Source: Deltaproteobacteria bacterium (GTDB lineage: Bacteria; Desulfobacterota; Binatia; UBA9968). From it: a stretch of DNA of 5,506 bases. Under the pieces are notes generated by a model. The model was not told the DNA's origin and ran no database searches. It saw nothing but the letters and a program-made list of their open reading frames with translations. The DNA is taken from the NCBI GenBank assembly GCA_016183075.1, contig JACPFH010000100.1:1-5506 (forward strand). The letters are read 5' to 3'. Numbering within the stretch: position 1 is the first letter of the stretch; the number at the start of each line of letters is the position of its first letter. Shown here in pieces: positions 1 to 5,424 of the stretch. A program made the position numbers and the translations under genes.

Positions 1-1102
1 CATCTCTTCGTCTCGATTCAGAGCTTCAACTCGCAGGTGCTCTGGGAGCGAGTCGCACCTGATTTCTACGATTTTGTGGTGTTGGACGAGTTTCACCACG
101 CTGCCGCGCCGAGTTATCAGAGGCTGTTGGAGTTTATCCAACCGCAACCAGTTGGTGCGGCACATCGCCAGCTACCACCGGGAAACCGGGCGACCACCTA
201 CACTCCACGATTTTGTGAAATACTACGGGCTCGATTTCGACGACATCTACCGGCGCGATAGCTGGTCGCGTCTGCTCGTGGGGGCCCGGGTTCGCCCCGA
301 CTTCGCTGATCCGGACGAGGAGCGTCTCGCAAAGGGTTTGCGGCGGCTGGCTCATGTCAACGCAATCAATCAGTTAAAGTCCCTCTTGGAGACCCTGCCC
401 AGAGATGCGTCGCACGAGTTCTGTGAGCCAGAGAGCGAAGCGGCTCGACGGTTCCTGATTATGTTGCATTTCACGCTGTGGACGCGGGAGTGGTGTCCGG
501 CGACCCTTGGCGAAAGTGTTCGGCGGCTCTGCGCCAGCCCAACTATGCTCGATGAACTGCGTGAGTTGCTGGTATGTAAACTCGAACTCGTGGACGAGGT
601 TCCCGATGAGTTCGCCCTGCCGTTCCTCTGTCCACTGCAACTCCACGCTGACTATACACGCGATGAAATACTGGCAGCACTGGGCGTGTGGACCCTCGAC
701 AGCCAACGCGAAGTCCGCGAAGGTGTGCTCTACGTCGAAACCCTGCCGGCAGACTTGTTCTTCATTACGTTGAACAAAACCCAGGGCGACTACTCGCCGA
801 CGACCATGTATGAGGACTACGCTATCAGCGACGAACTGTTCCACTGGCAGTCCCAGAGCACGACCTCCGCCGACAGCCCGACAGGCCAGCGCTATATCCG
901 GCACGTCGAACGCGGCAGCAGCGTGCTTCTGTTCGTCCGCGAAGACAAACGGCGAAACGGATTAGCGACGCCTTACACGTTTCTCGGCCCGGTGGATTAT
1001 GCTGGTCACGAAGGCAGCCGTCCAATGAGCATCGTCTGGAAACTTCGTCACAGGCTCCCGGCGAAGCTGCTGCGTCACATCCGCCGACTTGCCAACGACT
1101 GA
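1..1102 (+). pseudogene. SF2 helicase with C-terminal DUF3427, 5' cut by window, internally deleted and frameshifted
   Basis: Two pieces of one gene lie in different frames. Frame 1 (about 1-140) encodes the end of a helicase N-terminal domain with the Walker B/motif II sequence VVLDEFHHA (79-105), a DEAH-type variant. Frame 2 (about 135-1102) encodes a long DUF3427-type region that starts near SNRNQLVRHI and ends in the typical tail with LFHWQSQS, TSADSPTG, PYTFLGPVDY and EGSRPMSIVWKL. In intact relatives, helicase motif III, the TATPER region and the whole second RecA-like domain lie between these pieces; here they are absent and the frame changes by one base. ATP-driven strand translocation is therefore impossible from this copy. 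Such helicases are usually found with restriction and other defence genes. The nominal TTG start at 74 would give an unrelated 25-residue lead, so I do not accept it as a new gene. An assembly error at the junction is the main alternative. Confidence 0.85.
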
Positions 1103-1114
1103 GGCGGATCGCGT

Positions 1115-1146
1115 GGGGTGTTGGGGTCTGGGGGTGCTGGGGTCTG
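1115..1146. repeat. G-rich 16-bp tandem duplication, G-quadruplex motif
   Basis: Two adjacent 16-base units (1115-1130 and 1131-1146) differ at one base (T in the first, C in the second). They contain four G-runs of at least four at 1115-1118, 1123-1126, 1130-1134 and 1139-1142, with loops of 3-4 bases. This fits the standard G-quadruplex pattern on the + strand. It sits between the stop of the helicase relic and the start of the GIY-YIG relic. Whether it folds or has a role is not shown by the sequence. Confidence 0.75.
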
Positions 1147-1182
1147 GCATGCGTATTGACTTATTAGGAGAGGCAAAGTCCG

Positions 1183-1497
1183 GTGGCTCGGCAAGCCGAG
1201 CCAGTCTGTCAGCATCTTGAGAATATTGCGTCCGAAGCTTTGGACAAATACCAGGACGCCGTTCGCAATTACGTTCGCGGTCGGCAGGGAATCTATGCGC
1301 TGTATCGGCGAAACAAGCTCTACTACGTAGGAACTTCTAAGGGGTCGGGAGTCTTTTCTTCCGGGGAGCAGTGGAGAGGGATCGGTCGAGAGGACCGGAA
1401 ATTATTCTCGCTGCCAAGAAAGCCGACCCGAAGCCCGAGATCGGTCGGGTACATCCCTGGCTTGACTGTCTGGGCGCCGATGGATGTGATAGCATAA
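1183..1497 (+). pseudogene. GIY-YIG nuclease, N-terminal fragment with foreign tail
   Basis: The GTG at 1183 is preceded by AGGAGAGG (1166-1173) at a good distance, so translation could start here. Residues 1-51 look like the start of a GIY-YIG endonuclease family protein: a helical lead (about 1-33), then GIY at residues 36-38 and the paired YVG at 48-50, which form the first strands of the catalytic fold. The family continues with an Arg-containing helix and a metal-binding Glu. Here the reading frame instead runs into a low-complexity Arg/Pro/Ser-rich stretch (52-104) with no family resemblance. The nuclease is thus cut at about 1335 and lacks its catalytic Arg and Glu. It follows the helicase relic by 80 bases in the same direction, as in a defence cluster. 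I infer a dead remnant; a short expressed peptide is possible. Confidence 0.7.
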
Positions 1498-1529
1498 GTG
1501 AAGTGATCGACAGCTTGCCCTGGCAGTGA
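1341..1529 (+). other. Open stretch of unknown origin between GIY-YIG and HepT relics
   Basis: A third frame stays open for 62 codons between a TAA at 1338 and a TGA at 1527. It reads like ordinary protein sequence in its middle (EIILAAKKADPKPEIGR, then VHPWLDCLG), more so than the GIY-YIG frame at the same place. No ATG and no ribosome binding site support a start; the only candidate is GTG at 1371. Its last codons overlap the HepT relic in another frame. I do not recognise a family. It may be an internal scrap of yet another gene caught between two deletion points, or chance. Confidence 0.2.
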
Positions 1530-1749
1530 CTCACCTGGTTGAACTTGTAGGCGAGGCTGCCGGCCAGATACCTCGCGCAACCCAGAAGCGGTATCGCGAC
1601 ATCCCGTGGCCTAAGATCGTCAGTATGAGGAATAGGCTTATCCATGGCTATGATTTTGTGGACTACGATATTCTCTGGGATACCATCACGCAGGACCTCC
1701 CCCTCTCATCGACGCGCTGGAACAAATCGTCCCTCCAGAAACGAGCTGA
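1502..1749 (+). pseudogene. HepT-like HEPN ribonuclease toxin (DUF86), N-terminus missing, one-base frameshift
   Basis: From 1502 the frame reads as the middle and end of a HepT-type protein: LALAVTHLVELVGEAAGQI, then IPWPKIVSMRNRLIHGYD. The segment RNRLIHGY (1628-1651) is the R-x4-H-x-Y signature of HepT RNases; Arg and His are catalytic, and the Tyr is the residue AMPylated by the MntA antitoxin in characterised pairs. About 35 residues expected before this point are missing, because a stop lies at 1499-1501. The C-terminus is also broken. The C-run at 1699-1703 has five Cs, and a sixth would restore a normal ending (DLPPLIDALEQIVPPETS) and a stop at 1747-1749. Without it the frame runs on to 1780. 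No MntA nucleotidyltransferase gene is visible in the window. A GTG at 1526 could start a shorter product, but it lacks the first helix. Confidence 0.8.
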
Positions 1750-1961
1750 TGCCTACGCACGACATCATCGACAACCGTAATGAAAAGCTGGTTGACCACA
1801 TCAACCGAATGCTAGGTTCGACCGAGGCGGCGCGGTTTGCAGTGGGCTATTTTTTCTTGTCGGGCCTAGAAAGTATTGCCAAGAAGTTAACGGGAGTCAA
1901 GGAGCTCCGTCTTCTCATCGGTAACACCACTAACCGAGAGACCCTTGGACTGAGCGACTGA
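1749..1961 (+). pseudogene. N-terminal fragment of a PLD-like (phospholipase D-like) protein, perhaps a PLD-helicase
   Basis: The ATG at 1749 overlaps the restored HepT stop (TGATG), a coupling typical of operon partners. The 70-residue product begins with PTHDIIDNRNEKLVDHIN, followed by ARFAVGYFFLSGLESI (about residues 28-43) and VKELRLLIGNTTNRETL (50-66). This resembles the first strands of the PLD-like domain at the N-terminus of long SNF2-type helicases, in which FxxGYF and LRLLIG form the sheet core. The protein stops soon after, because the sequence enters a dispersed repeat at about 1945 that supplies the last residues and the TGA. The HKD catalytic motifs and any helicase part are absent. 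Family assignment rests on memory of relatives, so a stand-alone PLD-family nuclease is also possible. I infer a truncated, inactive remnant. Confidence 0.65.
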
Positions 1962-2020
1962 GGGACTGAGGGTCAGGCACGCCTTTTTGCTATTTCGAGT
2001 TCGAAAGGGATCCGAACTTC
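1947..2020. repeat. Dispersed repeat, copy 1
   Basis: The stretch 1962-2020 is repeated in direct orientation at 3334-3392, with 57 of 59 bases identical by eye. It begins with three 8-base units of the type GGACTGAG (1947-1954, 1955-1962 with one change, 1963-1970). It then contains AGGCACGCCTTTTT and a small hairpin TTTCG-N4-CGAAA (1993-2006), whose loop carries the only two differences between the copies. The repeat truncates the PLD-like gene on its left. No transposase is linked to it. It may be a REP- or MITE-like element, which I infer only from its form. Confidence 0.8.
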
Positions 2021-2022
2021 CG

Positions 2023-2169
2023 CGTGATTCCGACTGCCGCCCCAACCGCGACTTTCTCGAATGGCACTCCGACACCGTCTTCCGAGGTTAAAGAAACGAA
2101 AGCTACCTTGTCACGTTTGCTCAATTGCGCAAATCCGCAACTGTCGAGATTACTCTTCCCGCTCCCTGA
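2023..2169 (+). other. Possible C-terminal relic of an unidentified gene with an internal stop
   Basis: One frame directly after the repeat reads like real protein: PNRDFLEWHSDTVFRG, a TAA at 2089-2091, then in the same frame NESYLVTFAQL and a tail ATVEITLPAP ending at TGA 2167-2169. The tail looks like the end of a normal protein. The single stop inside suggests a decayed gene. I cannot name the family, and no start is present. Chance is a serious alternative; two other frames are also open here. Confidence 0.3.
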
Positions 2170-2419
2170 TAGGTCATGGCCTGAGATCAGTCATTTCGGC
2201 ACTTCGAGAATTCCCGAAACGTCGAAACATCCAGGGCAGGAGTATAGGCTTGGGAGATCTACCACAGGATTTTGCAGGTGACGGGATAAGAGGAGGTATT
2301 GTATAAGAGATCCTGAGGGAGAACAGGGGCCTGGGTTTGCCAAAGCGTTTGCCGCTAGGCCCGACAACTACAGGATATGAGGGTGCCATATGGCGCCAGG
2401 GGTCGTGGGTCAGGGGTGA
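2170..2419. other. Non-coding stretch with short repeats
   Basis: No convincing gene is seen between the possible relic and the type I-like tail. The stretch holds the 25-bp dispersed repeat (2203-2227), two overlapping perfect palindromes GCCATATGGC (2385-2394) and TGGCGCCA (2391-2398), and a G-rich piece with CAGGGGT present twice (near 2397-2417). A reverse-strand open frame covers this area, but it runs through the repeat and looks like nothing known. Confidence 0.5.
2203..2227. repeat. 25-bp dispersed repeat, copy 1
   Basis: This segment matches 3480-3504 in direct orientation at 23 of 25 bases. It is built from TTCGAGAATT followed by CGAAACGTCGAAA, with the two differing bases between them. 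It lies 182 bases after dispersed repeat copy 1, while the partner lies 87 bases after copy 2. The two repeat types therefore occur in the same order twice. Confidence 0.7.
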
Positions 2420-2548
2420 TATTTCGACATCCTTGCCCAGGAAATCGTCGAAGATCTCGAAGCCGCCCTCGAACAATTCCGCGAAATCCCAAACGACATA
2501 AGCGGTAAACAACAATTAAGGGTTGGATCACCCACTGTACATCAATAG
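2420..2548 (+). pseudogene. C-terminal tail resembling a type I restriction-modification subunit
   Basis: After a TGA at 2417-2419 the frame reads FDILAQEIVEDLEAALEQF, then REIPNDISGKQQ, and ends at TAG 2546-2548. The amphipathic helix IVEDLEAALEQFREI resembles the C-terminal end of type I restriction-modification proteins (the HsdM-type methylase or the HsdR subunit). I cannot decide between them from so short a piece. No start codon or ribosome binding site precedes it, and the normal body of some 500-1000 residues is absent. The segment starts right after a G-rich repeat patch, like the other breaks in this region, and runs in the same direction as all neighbours. It ends 15 bases before the toxin gene. 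It could instead be the tail of the PLD-like/helicase gene whose head lies at 1749, with the middle lost. Confidence 0.4.
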
Positions 2549-2554
2549 TGATGT
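2539..2554. promoter_or_regulatory. Inverted repeat, candidate operator of the toxin-antitoxin pair
   Basis: ACATCA-ATAG-TGATGT is a perfect 6-base inverted repeat with a 4-base centre, ending 9 bases before the toxin ATG. Toxin-antitoxin pairs with XRE antitoxins are commonly repressed by the antitoxin binding such a dyad at the promoter. A weak -35-like TTGGAT lies at 2523-2528, but no good -10 is seen. The operator role is inferred. Confidence 0.4.
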
Positions 2555-2563
2555 TGCATCGCC

Positions 2564-2917
2564 ATGGATTTCGTAGTAGAGTTCTATGAGACCGAGGCGG
2601 GGTCATGCCCCGTGCGGGAGTTTCTGGACGAGTTAAAGGCCGGTGATCCGGACGACTTCGCAGCGGTGGTCGCCGGTTTGGCAAAACTGCGGAGCCGGCA
2701 GTATCACCGGGAGCCATTGTCCAAGGCAATTGGCAACGGGCTCTTTGAACTGCGCCACGTGGGCAAGCTCAATACCCGCGTGTTGTGGTTCTTCGCGAAG
2801 AATCGCCGGATCGTCGCCGTGCACGGTATCCGCAACAAAGGTCAGGCCATCCCGGCTCGCGACATCGATACGGCGCGGGAACGGATGCGTGACTGGCGGA
2901 AAAGAGCAGAGCAATGA
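2564..2917 (+). CDS. Type II toxin, HigB/RelE-like (phage Gp49-like family)
   Basis: This 117-residue protein has the length and pattern of HigB-like toxins of the RelE superfamily, mRNA interferases that cleave transcripts, usually on the ribosome. Visible features are a first strand (MDFVVEFYETEAG), then PVREFLDEL (16-24), a helical part, GLFELRHVG (59-67), the strand TRVLWFFAKNRRIVAVHG (71-88) and a basic segment with Lys92. The end carries RDIDTARERMRDW (99-111), as in the family. The ATG at 2564 has no strong Shine-Dalgarno site, but the N-terminus matches the family start, and no in-frame start lies between it and the TAG of the preceding relic. The gene overlaps the antitoxin start by four bases (ATGA), the toxin-first order of HigBA pairs. 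It is likely repressed through the dyad at 2539-2554. Unlike everything upstream it looks intact. Target specificity cannot be read from sequence. Confidence 0.88.
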   Translation: MDFVVEFYETEAGSCPVREFLDELKAGDPDDFAAVVAGLAKLRSRQYHREPLSKAIGNGLFELRHVGKLNTRVLWFFAKNRRIVAVHGIRNKGQAIPARDIDTARERMRDWRKRAEQ

Positions 2918-3276
2918 AAAAAAGCAATTTCGACCGTTACCTCGAAGAGCAGCTTAAGGATCCGGCGTTTGCCGCCCGCTTTAAGCGCGCCGGCGAGGCA
3001 TGGGATGTGGCGCTCCAAATCACCGCTCTTCGCCAGCAAGCCGGGCTTTCGCAGAAGGACCTTGCGAAACTCCTCAAGACCTCCCAGCAGCAGATCAGCC
3101 GGCTTGAGTCCCCCGGCTACGAAGGCCACTCCCTAAGCACCTTGCGCCGCGTCGCCGACGCCCTGCATGCCCGGGTCCGTGTGGTATTCGAGCCGGGAGA
3201 GATGGGGAAGGGGACGCGTATAGCCGAGTCCGCCGCTTCGTACGGCGTCAAACGCAGCGCAACCAAACGGAGATAA
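2914..3276 (+). CDS. XRE-family antitoxin, HigA-like
   Basis: This 120-residue protein carries a helix-turn-helix of the XRE/Cro type at about residues 36-88. The helices are seen in LSQKDLAKLLKTSQQQISRLE (45-65), where SQQQISRLE is the recognition helix region, followed by SLSTLRRVADAL (73-84) and ARVRVVFEP. The N-terminus (NFDRYLEEQLKDPAFAARF) is typical of antitoxins that pair with HigB-like toxins. The basic end (KRSATKRR) may aid DNA contact. It should neutralise the toxin encoded just upstream and repress their shared promoter, acting in the cytoplasm. The start at 2914 overlaps the toxin stop as ATGA; the upstream Shine-Dalgarno is weak, so coupling to toxin translation is likely. No clear terminator follows; a dispersed repeat begins about 45 bases after the stop. 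Confidence 0.9.
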   Translation: MKKSNFDRYLEEQLKDPAFAARFKRAGEAWDVALQITALRQQAGLSQKDLAKLLKTSQQQISRLESPGYEGHSLSTLRRVADALHARVRVVFEPGEMGKGTRIAESAASYGVKRSATKRR

Positions 3277-3320
3277 GCGAGGGACTAAATAATATTCGTT
3301 GGTTTGCCAGGCGCTTGGTT

Positions 3321-3392
3321 GGACTGAGGGTCAGGGACTGAGGGTCAGGCACGCCTTTTTGCTATTTCGAGCCCGAAAGGGATCCGAACTTC
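3321..3392. repeat. Dispersed repeat, copy 2, with a perfect 14-bp tandem duplication
   Basis: 3334-3392 matches 1962-2020 at 57 of 59 bases in direct orientation. Its left end differs from copy 1: it is a perfect tandem pair of GGACTGAGGGTCAG (3321-3334 and 3335-3348), where copy 1 has three 8-base units. The hairpin TTTCG-N4-CGAAA lies at 3365-3378, with loop AGCC instead of AGTT. This conservation of the stem with change in the loop suggests that the fold may matter. Confidence 0.8.
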
Positions 3393-3410
3393 GACAACGG
3401 CGAACTAAGC

Positions 3411-3438
3411 AGGCGAGAGGCATGAGGCAATAGGCAAC
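3411..3438. repeat. Heptamer tandem repeat, four units AGGCNNN
   Basis: Four consecutive 7-base units read AGGCGAG, AGGCATG, AGGCAAT and AGGCAAC. The first four bases are constant and the last three vary. The run lies between dispersed repeat copy 2 and the 25-bp repeat. It is not found after copy 1 near 2021-2200. Confidence 0.7.
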
Positions 3439-3479
3439 AGTTAAACAAAGGACTCGTCCCCTGAACGACACTTCCAGGT

Positions 3480-3504
3480 TTCGAGAATTGTCGAAACGTC
3501 GAAA
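3480..3504. repeat. 25-bp dispersed repeat, copy 2
   Basis: Partner of 2203-2227, with 23 of 25 bases identical in direct orientation. With the preceding T it contains the inverted pair TTTCGA and TCGAAA around a 6-base loop, and then a further GTCGAAA. The copy at 2203 loses one base pair of this stem, so this copy is the better hairpin. Confidence 0.7.
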
Positions 3505-3712
3505 TGACCGGGAGAGAAAAGCCGTCAGAAGTCCTTTCTCAAGATTTAGACCGGGCGTTCTGGCGCGAATTAATCCGGGACCTCGCCGGTCCAATCCGAT
3601 CTCCTCAATCTCCGACTTCAAAGCAAACCTAGATCGAATCGCCGGTTTCTGATAAGGTCGGCTCATTCGCTGGGAACGCAACTTTGATAGCGGGAGAGGA
3701 GAGTTCCTAAAG

Positions 3713-5413
3713 ATGGCCGATTCGGGAGGCAGGGAGCGAACAGCCGCACTGGCTTACCTGGAGGTGGCTGCGGCTCACGGCATCGACTATATCTTCGGCC
3801 TTCCCGGTACGAGCGGGCAGGAATTCATCGGCACGATCGTCGACCAGGAAAAGATCCGTTTTATCCTCGCCCTTCACGAAACCTGCGTGGTGTCCATGGC
3901 CGACGGCTATGCGCGCGTCTCCGGCCGGCCCACACTCGCCCAGGTGAGCACGCTTCCGGGAACCGCAAACGCTGTCGGCGCTCTCTATGATGCCTATCGT
4001 GACCGATCTCCTGTGATCGTTACCTCCACGCATGTAGACACACGGATCATGGGTCGAGACAGCCATACCGAAGGGCGCGATCTGGTCGACCTGACCCGGC
4101 AATTCACGAAGTGGAGCTGCGAGGTACATCGCGCGGACCGAATCGCCGAGGCTTTGAACCGGGCCTTCAAAGTAGCGTCGAGCCCGCCTAAAGGACCGGT
4201 CTATCTATCGCTTCCGAGCAATCTCCTCGCCGAGCAGATCCAGGCGGAGATCCCTCAGACAGAGCGCTACAGAATTGTGCCGCGAATGGCGCCGGATCCG
4301 GAGGCGCTTCAGGAGGCGACCCGGCTGCTCGTGGAAGCCAAGCGCCCGTTGATCGTCGCGGGAAGCGGCGTGGCTACGGCCGGGGCGACCGCCGAACTCG
4401 TTAAGCTCGCTGAGATGGTGGCGGCGCCGGTGGTCATGGAGCCGCGCTATTCTTTTCTCAGCTTTCCTGCGAGCCATCCCTTCAGCTTCCAGATCCCCGA
4501 GCGGCAGGTAACCTTCAAGCTTCCCGTGTGGGGAGAGCCGGACCTGATTTTCGCAGTGGGCTGTCGGTTGATCAGAGAATACCGCTATCTCCCCGAGCCG
4601 GCTATCAAGCCCGAGACCCGCTGTGTGCATATCGAAGAGGATCCGTGGGAAATCGGCAAGGTTTTCCCCGTCGATCTGGGCATCGTGGCGGATGCCAGGA
4701 GCGCGCTGCGCTCGCTCTTAGAGACAGTGCCGGCCCATCTCGATCGAGCAAACGGCAAGCGCAAGGCCGAGCGGCTCGAGTGTCTCAAAGAAGCCAAAGA
4801 AAAAGCCCGCGTCGAGTTGGAGGCCAGAGTCAAACAGGACTGGGATTCGGCTCCGATCAATCCTGCCCGGCTGGTGCGGGAGATGGACAGGCTTCTGGAT
4901 GAAGACGCGTTGATCGTGAACGAGAGTCCGACGACCAAAGATATTCTTACCTCGATCTTCAGATTTACCCCGAAGCGCGCTTATTTCTCGAATTCCTCCG
5001 GCGGCTACCTCGGTTGGGGCCTCGGCGCGGCCATCGGCGCCAAGCTCGCCTCTCCGAGCCGGCGCGTGGCGGCATGTCTGGGCGACGGCAGCGCGATGTT
5101 CGGCGTTCACGGCCTGTGGACGATGGCCAAATACCGCATCCCGCTCGTTGTGATCGTGTTCAACAACCGCGCTTACATGGCGGTCAAGAACCAGTTTCGC
5201 GGCAGCGACGAGAGAATAAGACTCGCCGGCGAGCTGGGCGCTGATCTGGTCGATCCCGAGATCAACTTTGCCCGGCTCGCTCAGACCTTCGGTATTTTTG
5301 GTCAAAGAGTCGAGCAACCCGAGGAGATCGCTCCGGCTCTGCAAAGGGCGCTAGAGGAACGAGGTCCCGCGCTGGTGGACGTGGTCATCAGTCAAAAGAG
5401 TAGAAAAGACTAA
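3713..5413 (+). CDS. Thiamine-diphosphate-dependent enzyme, acetolactate synthase/benzoylformate decarboxylase superfamily
   Basis: This complete 566-residue protein has the three-domain layout of the family: the pyrimidine-binding domain (about 8-175), a central domain (about 195-335) and the diphosphate-binding domain (about 385-560). Glu56 in ALHET is the conserved Glu that activates the cofactor. GDGS (457-460) followed by NN (484-485) is the motif binding Mg2+ and diphosphate. LPGT near residue 30, PGTANAVGAL (82-91) and GPVYLSLP (161-168) are further family marks. Overall the C-terminal part looks closest to benzoylformate decarboxylase (GDGS...GLWTMAKYRIP). From memory of the Pseudomonas enzyme, its catalytic His70 and His281 align with Ser79 and Tyr290 here. 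The reaction is probably decarboxylation or carboligation of a 2-oxo acid, but the substrate is unknown. AGGAGAG (3697-3703) supports the ATG at 3713. It forms an operon with the gene 11 bases downstream. No signal peptide; cytoplasmic. Confidence 0.9.
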   Translation: MADSGGRERTAALAYLEVAAAHGIDYIFGLPGTSGQEFIGTIVDQEKIRFILALHETCVVSMADGYARVSGRPTLAQVSTLPGTANAVGALYDAYRDRSPVIVTSTHVDTRIMGRDSHTEGRDLVDLTRQFTKWSCEVHRADRIAEALNRAFKVASSPPKGPVYLSLPSNLLAEQIQAEIPQTERYRIVPRMAPDPEALQEATRLLVEAKRPLIVAGSGVATAGATAELVKLAEMVAAPVVMEPRYSFLSFPASHPFSFQIPERQVTFKLPVWGEPDLIFAVGCRLIREYRYLPEPAIKPETRCVHIEEDPWEIGKVFPVDLGIVADARSALRSLLETVPAHLDRANGKRKAERLECLKEAKEKARVELEARVKQDWDSAPINPARLVREMDRLLDEDALIVNESPTTKDILTSIFRFTPKRAYFSNSSGGYLGWGLGAAIGAKLASPSRRVAACLGDGSAMFGVHGLWTMAKYRIPLVVIVFNNRAYMAVKNQFRGSDERIRLAGELGADLVDPEINFARLAQTFGIFGQRVEQPEEIAPALQRALEERGPALVDVVISQKSRKD

Positions 5414-5420
5414 AAGGAGG
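5414..5420 (+). promoter_or_regulatory. Strong ribosome binding site for the last gene
   Basis: AAGGAGG begins right after the stop of the thiamine-diphosphate enzyme (TAA 5411-5413) and ends four bases before a GTG. It is a near-perfect anti-16S match and decides the GTG at 5425 as the start. Confidence 0.75.
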
Positions 5421-5424
5421 CAAC

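Larger units (their letters stand above)
3277..3712. other. Intergenic region with composite repeats and leader of the metabolic operon
   Basis: No gene is supported in these 436 bases. The left part holds dispersed repeat copy 2, a run of four 7-base units and the second 25-bp repeat. The right part (about 3505-3690) shows only a small hairpin with arms GGACC and GGTCC (3578-3592, no T-run). A ribosome binding site, AGGAGAG (3697-3703), lies nine bases before the next ATG. I see no clear sigma70 promoter, although one must lie here or upstream. A reverse open frame at 3331-3681 reads through the repeat and is not a convincing gene. Confidence 0.6.

Noticed and set aside
374..904. Antisense open frame of 176 residues opposite the DUF3427 region
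   Set aside because: The + strand encodes clear DUF3427 motifs over the same bases; the antisense protein resembles nothing.
74..1102. Complete 342-residue gene starting with TTG at 74
   Set aside because: Residues 1-25 are the helicase coding sequence read in the wrong frame; real similarity starts only near 135. It is the 3' part of a broken gene.
1974..1987. Intrinsic terminator AGGCACGCCTTTTT in the dispersed repeat (also 3346-3359)
   Set aside because: The stem is four base pairs with a two-base loop, too tight to form a normal terminator hairpin.
2174..2515. Reverse-strand open frame of 113 residues
   Set aside because: It runs through the 25-bp repeat and opposite the type I-like tail, with no ribosome binding site or family features.
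1947..3392. Insertion sequence or composite transposon
   Set aside because: No transposase, no terminal inverted repeats and no clear target duplication were seen; only direct repeats are supported.
3411..3438. CRISPR-like array
   Set aside because: The units are only seven bases with three-base variable parts; there are no spacers of normal length and no cas genes.
4718..5344. Long antisense open frame of 208 residues within the thiamine-diphosphate enzyme gene
   Set aside because: It mirrors codon bias of a strongly conserved gene on the + strand and has no recognisable domain. The same holds for 3707-4129 and 4205-4630.
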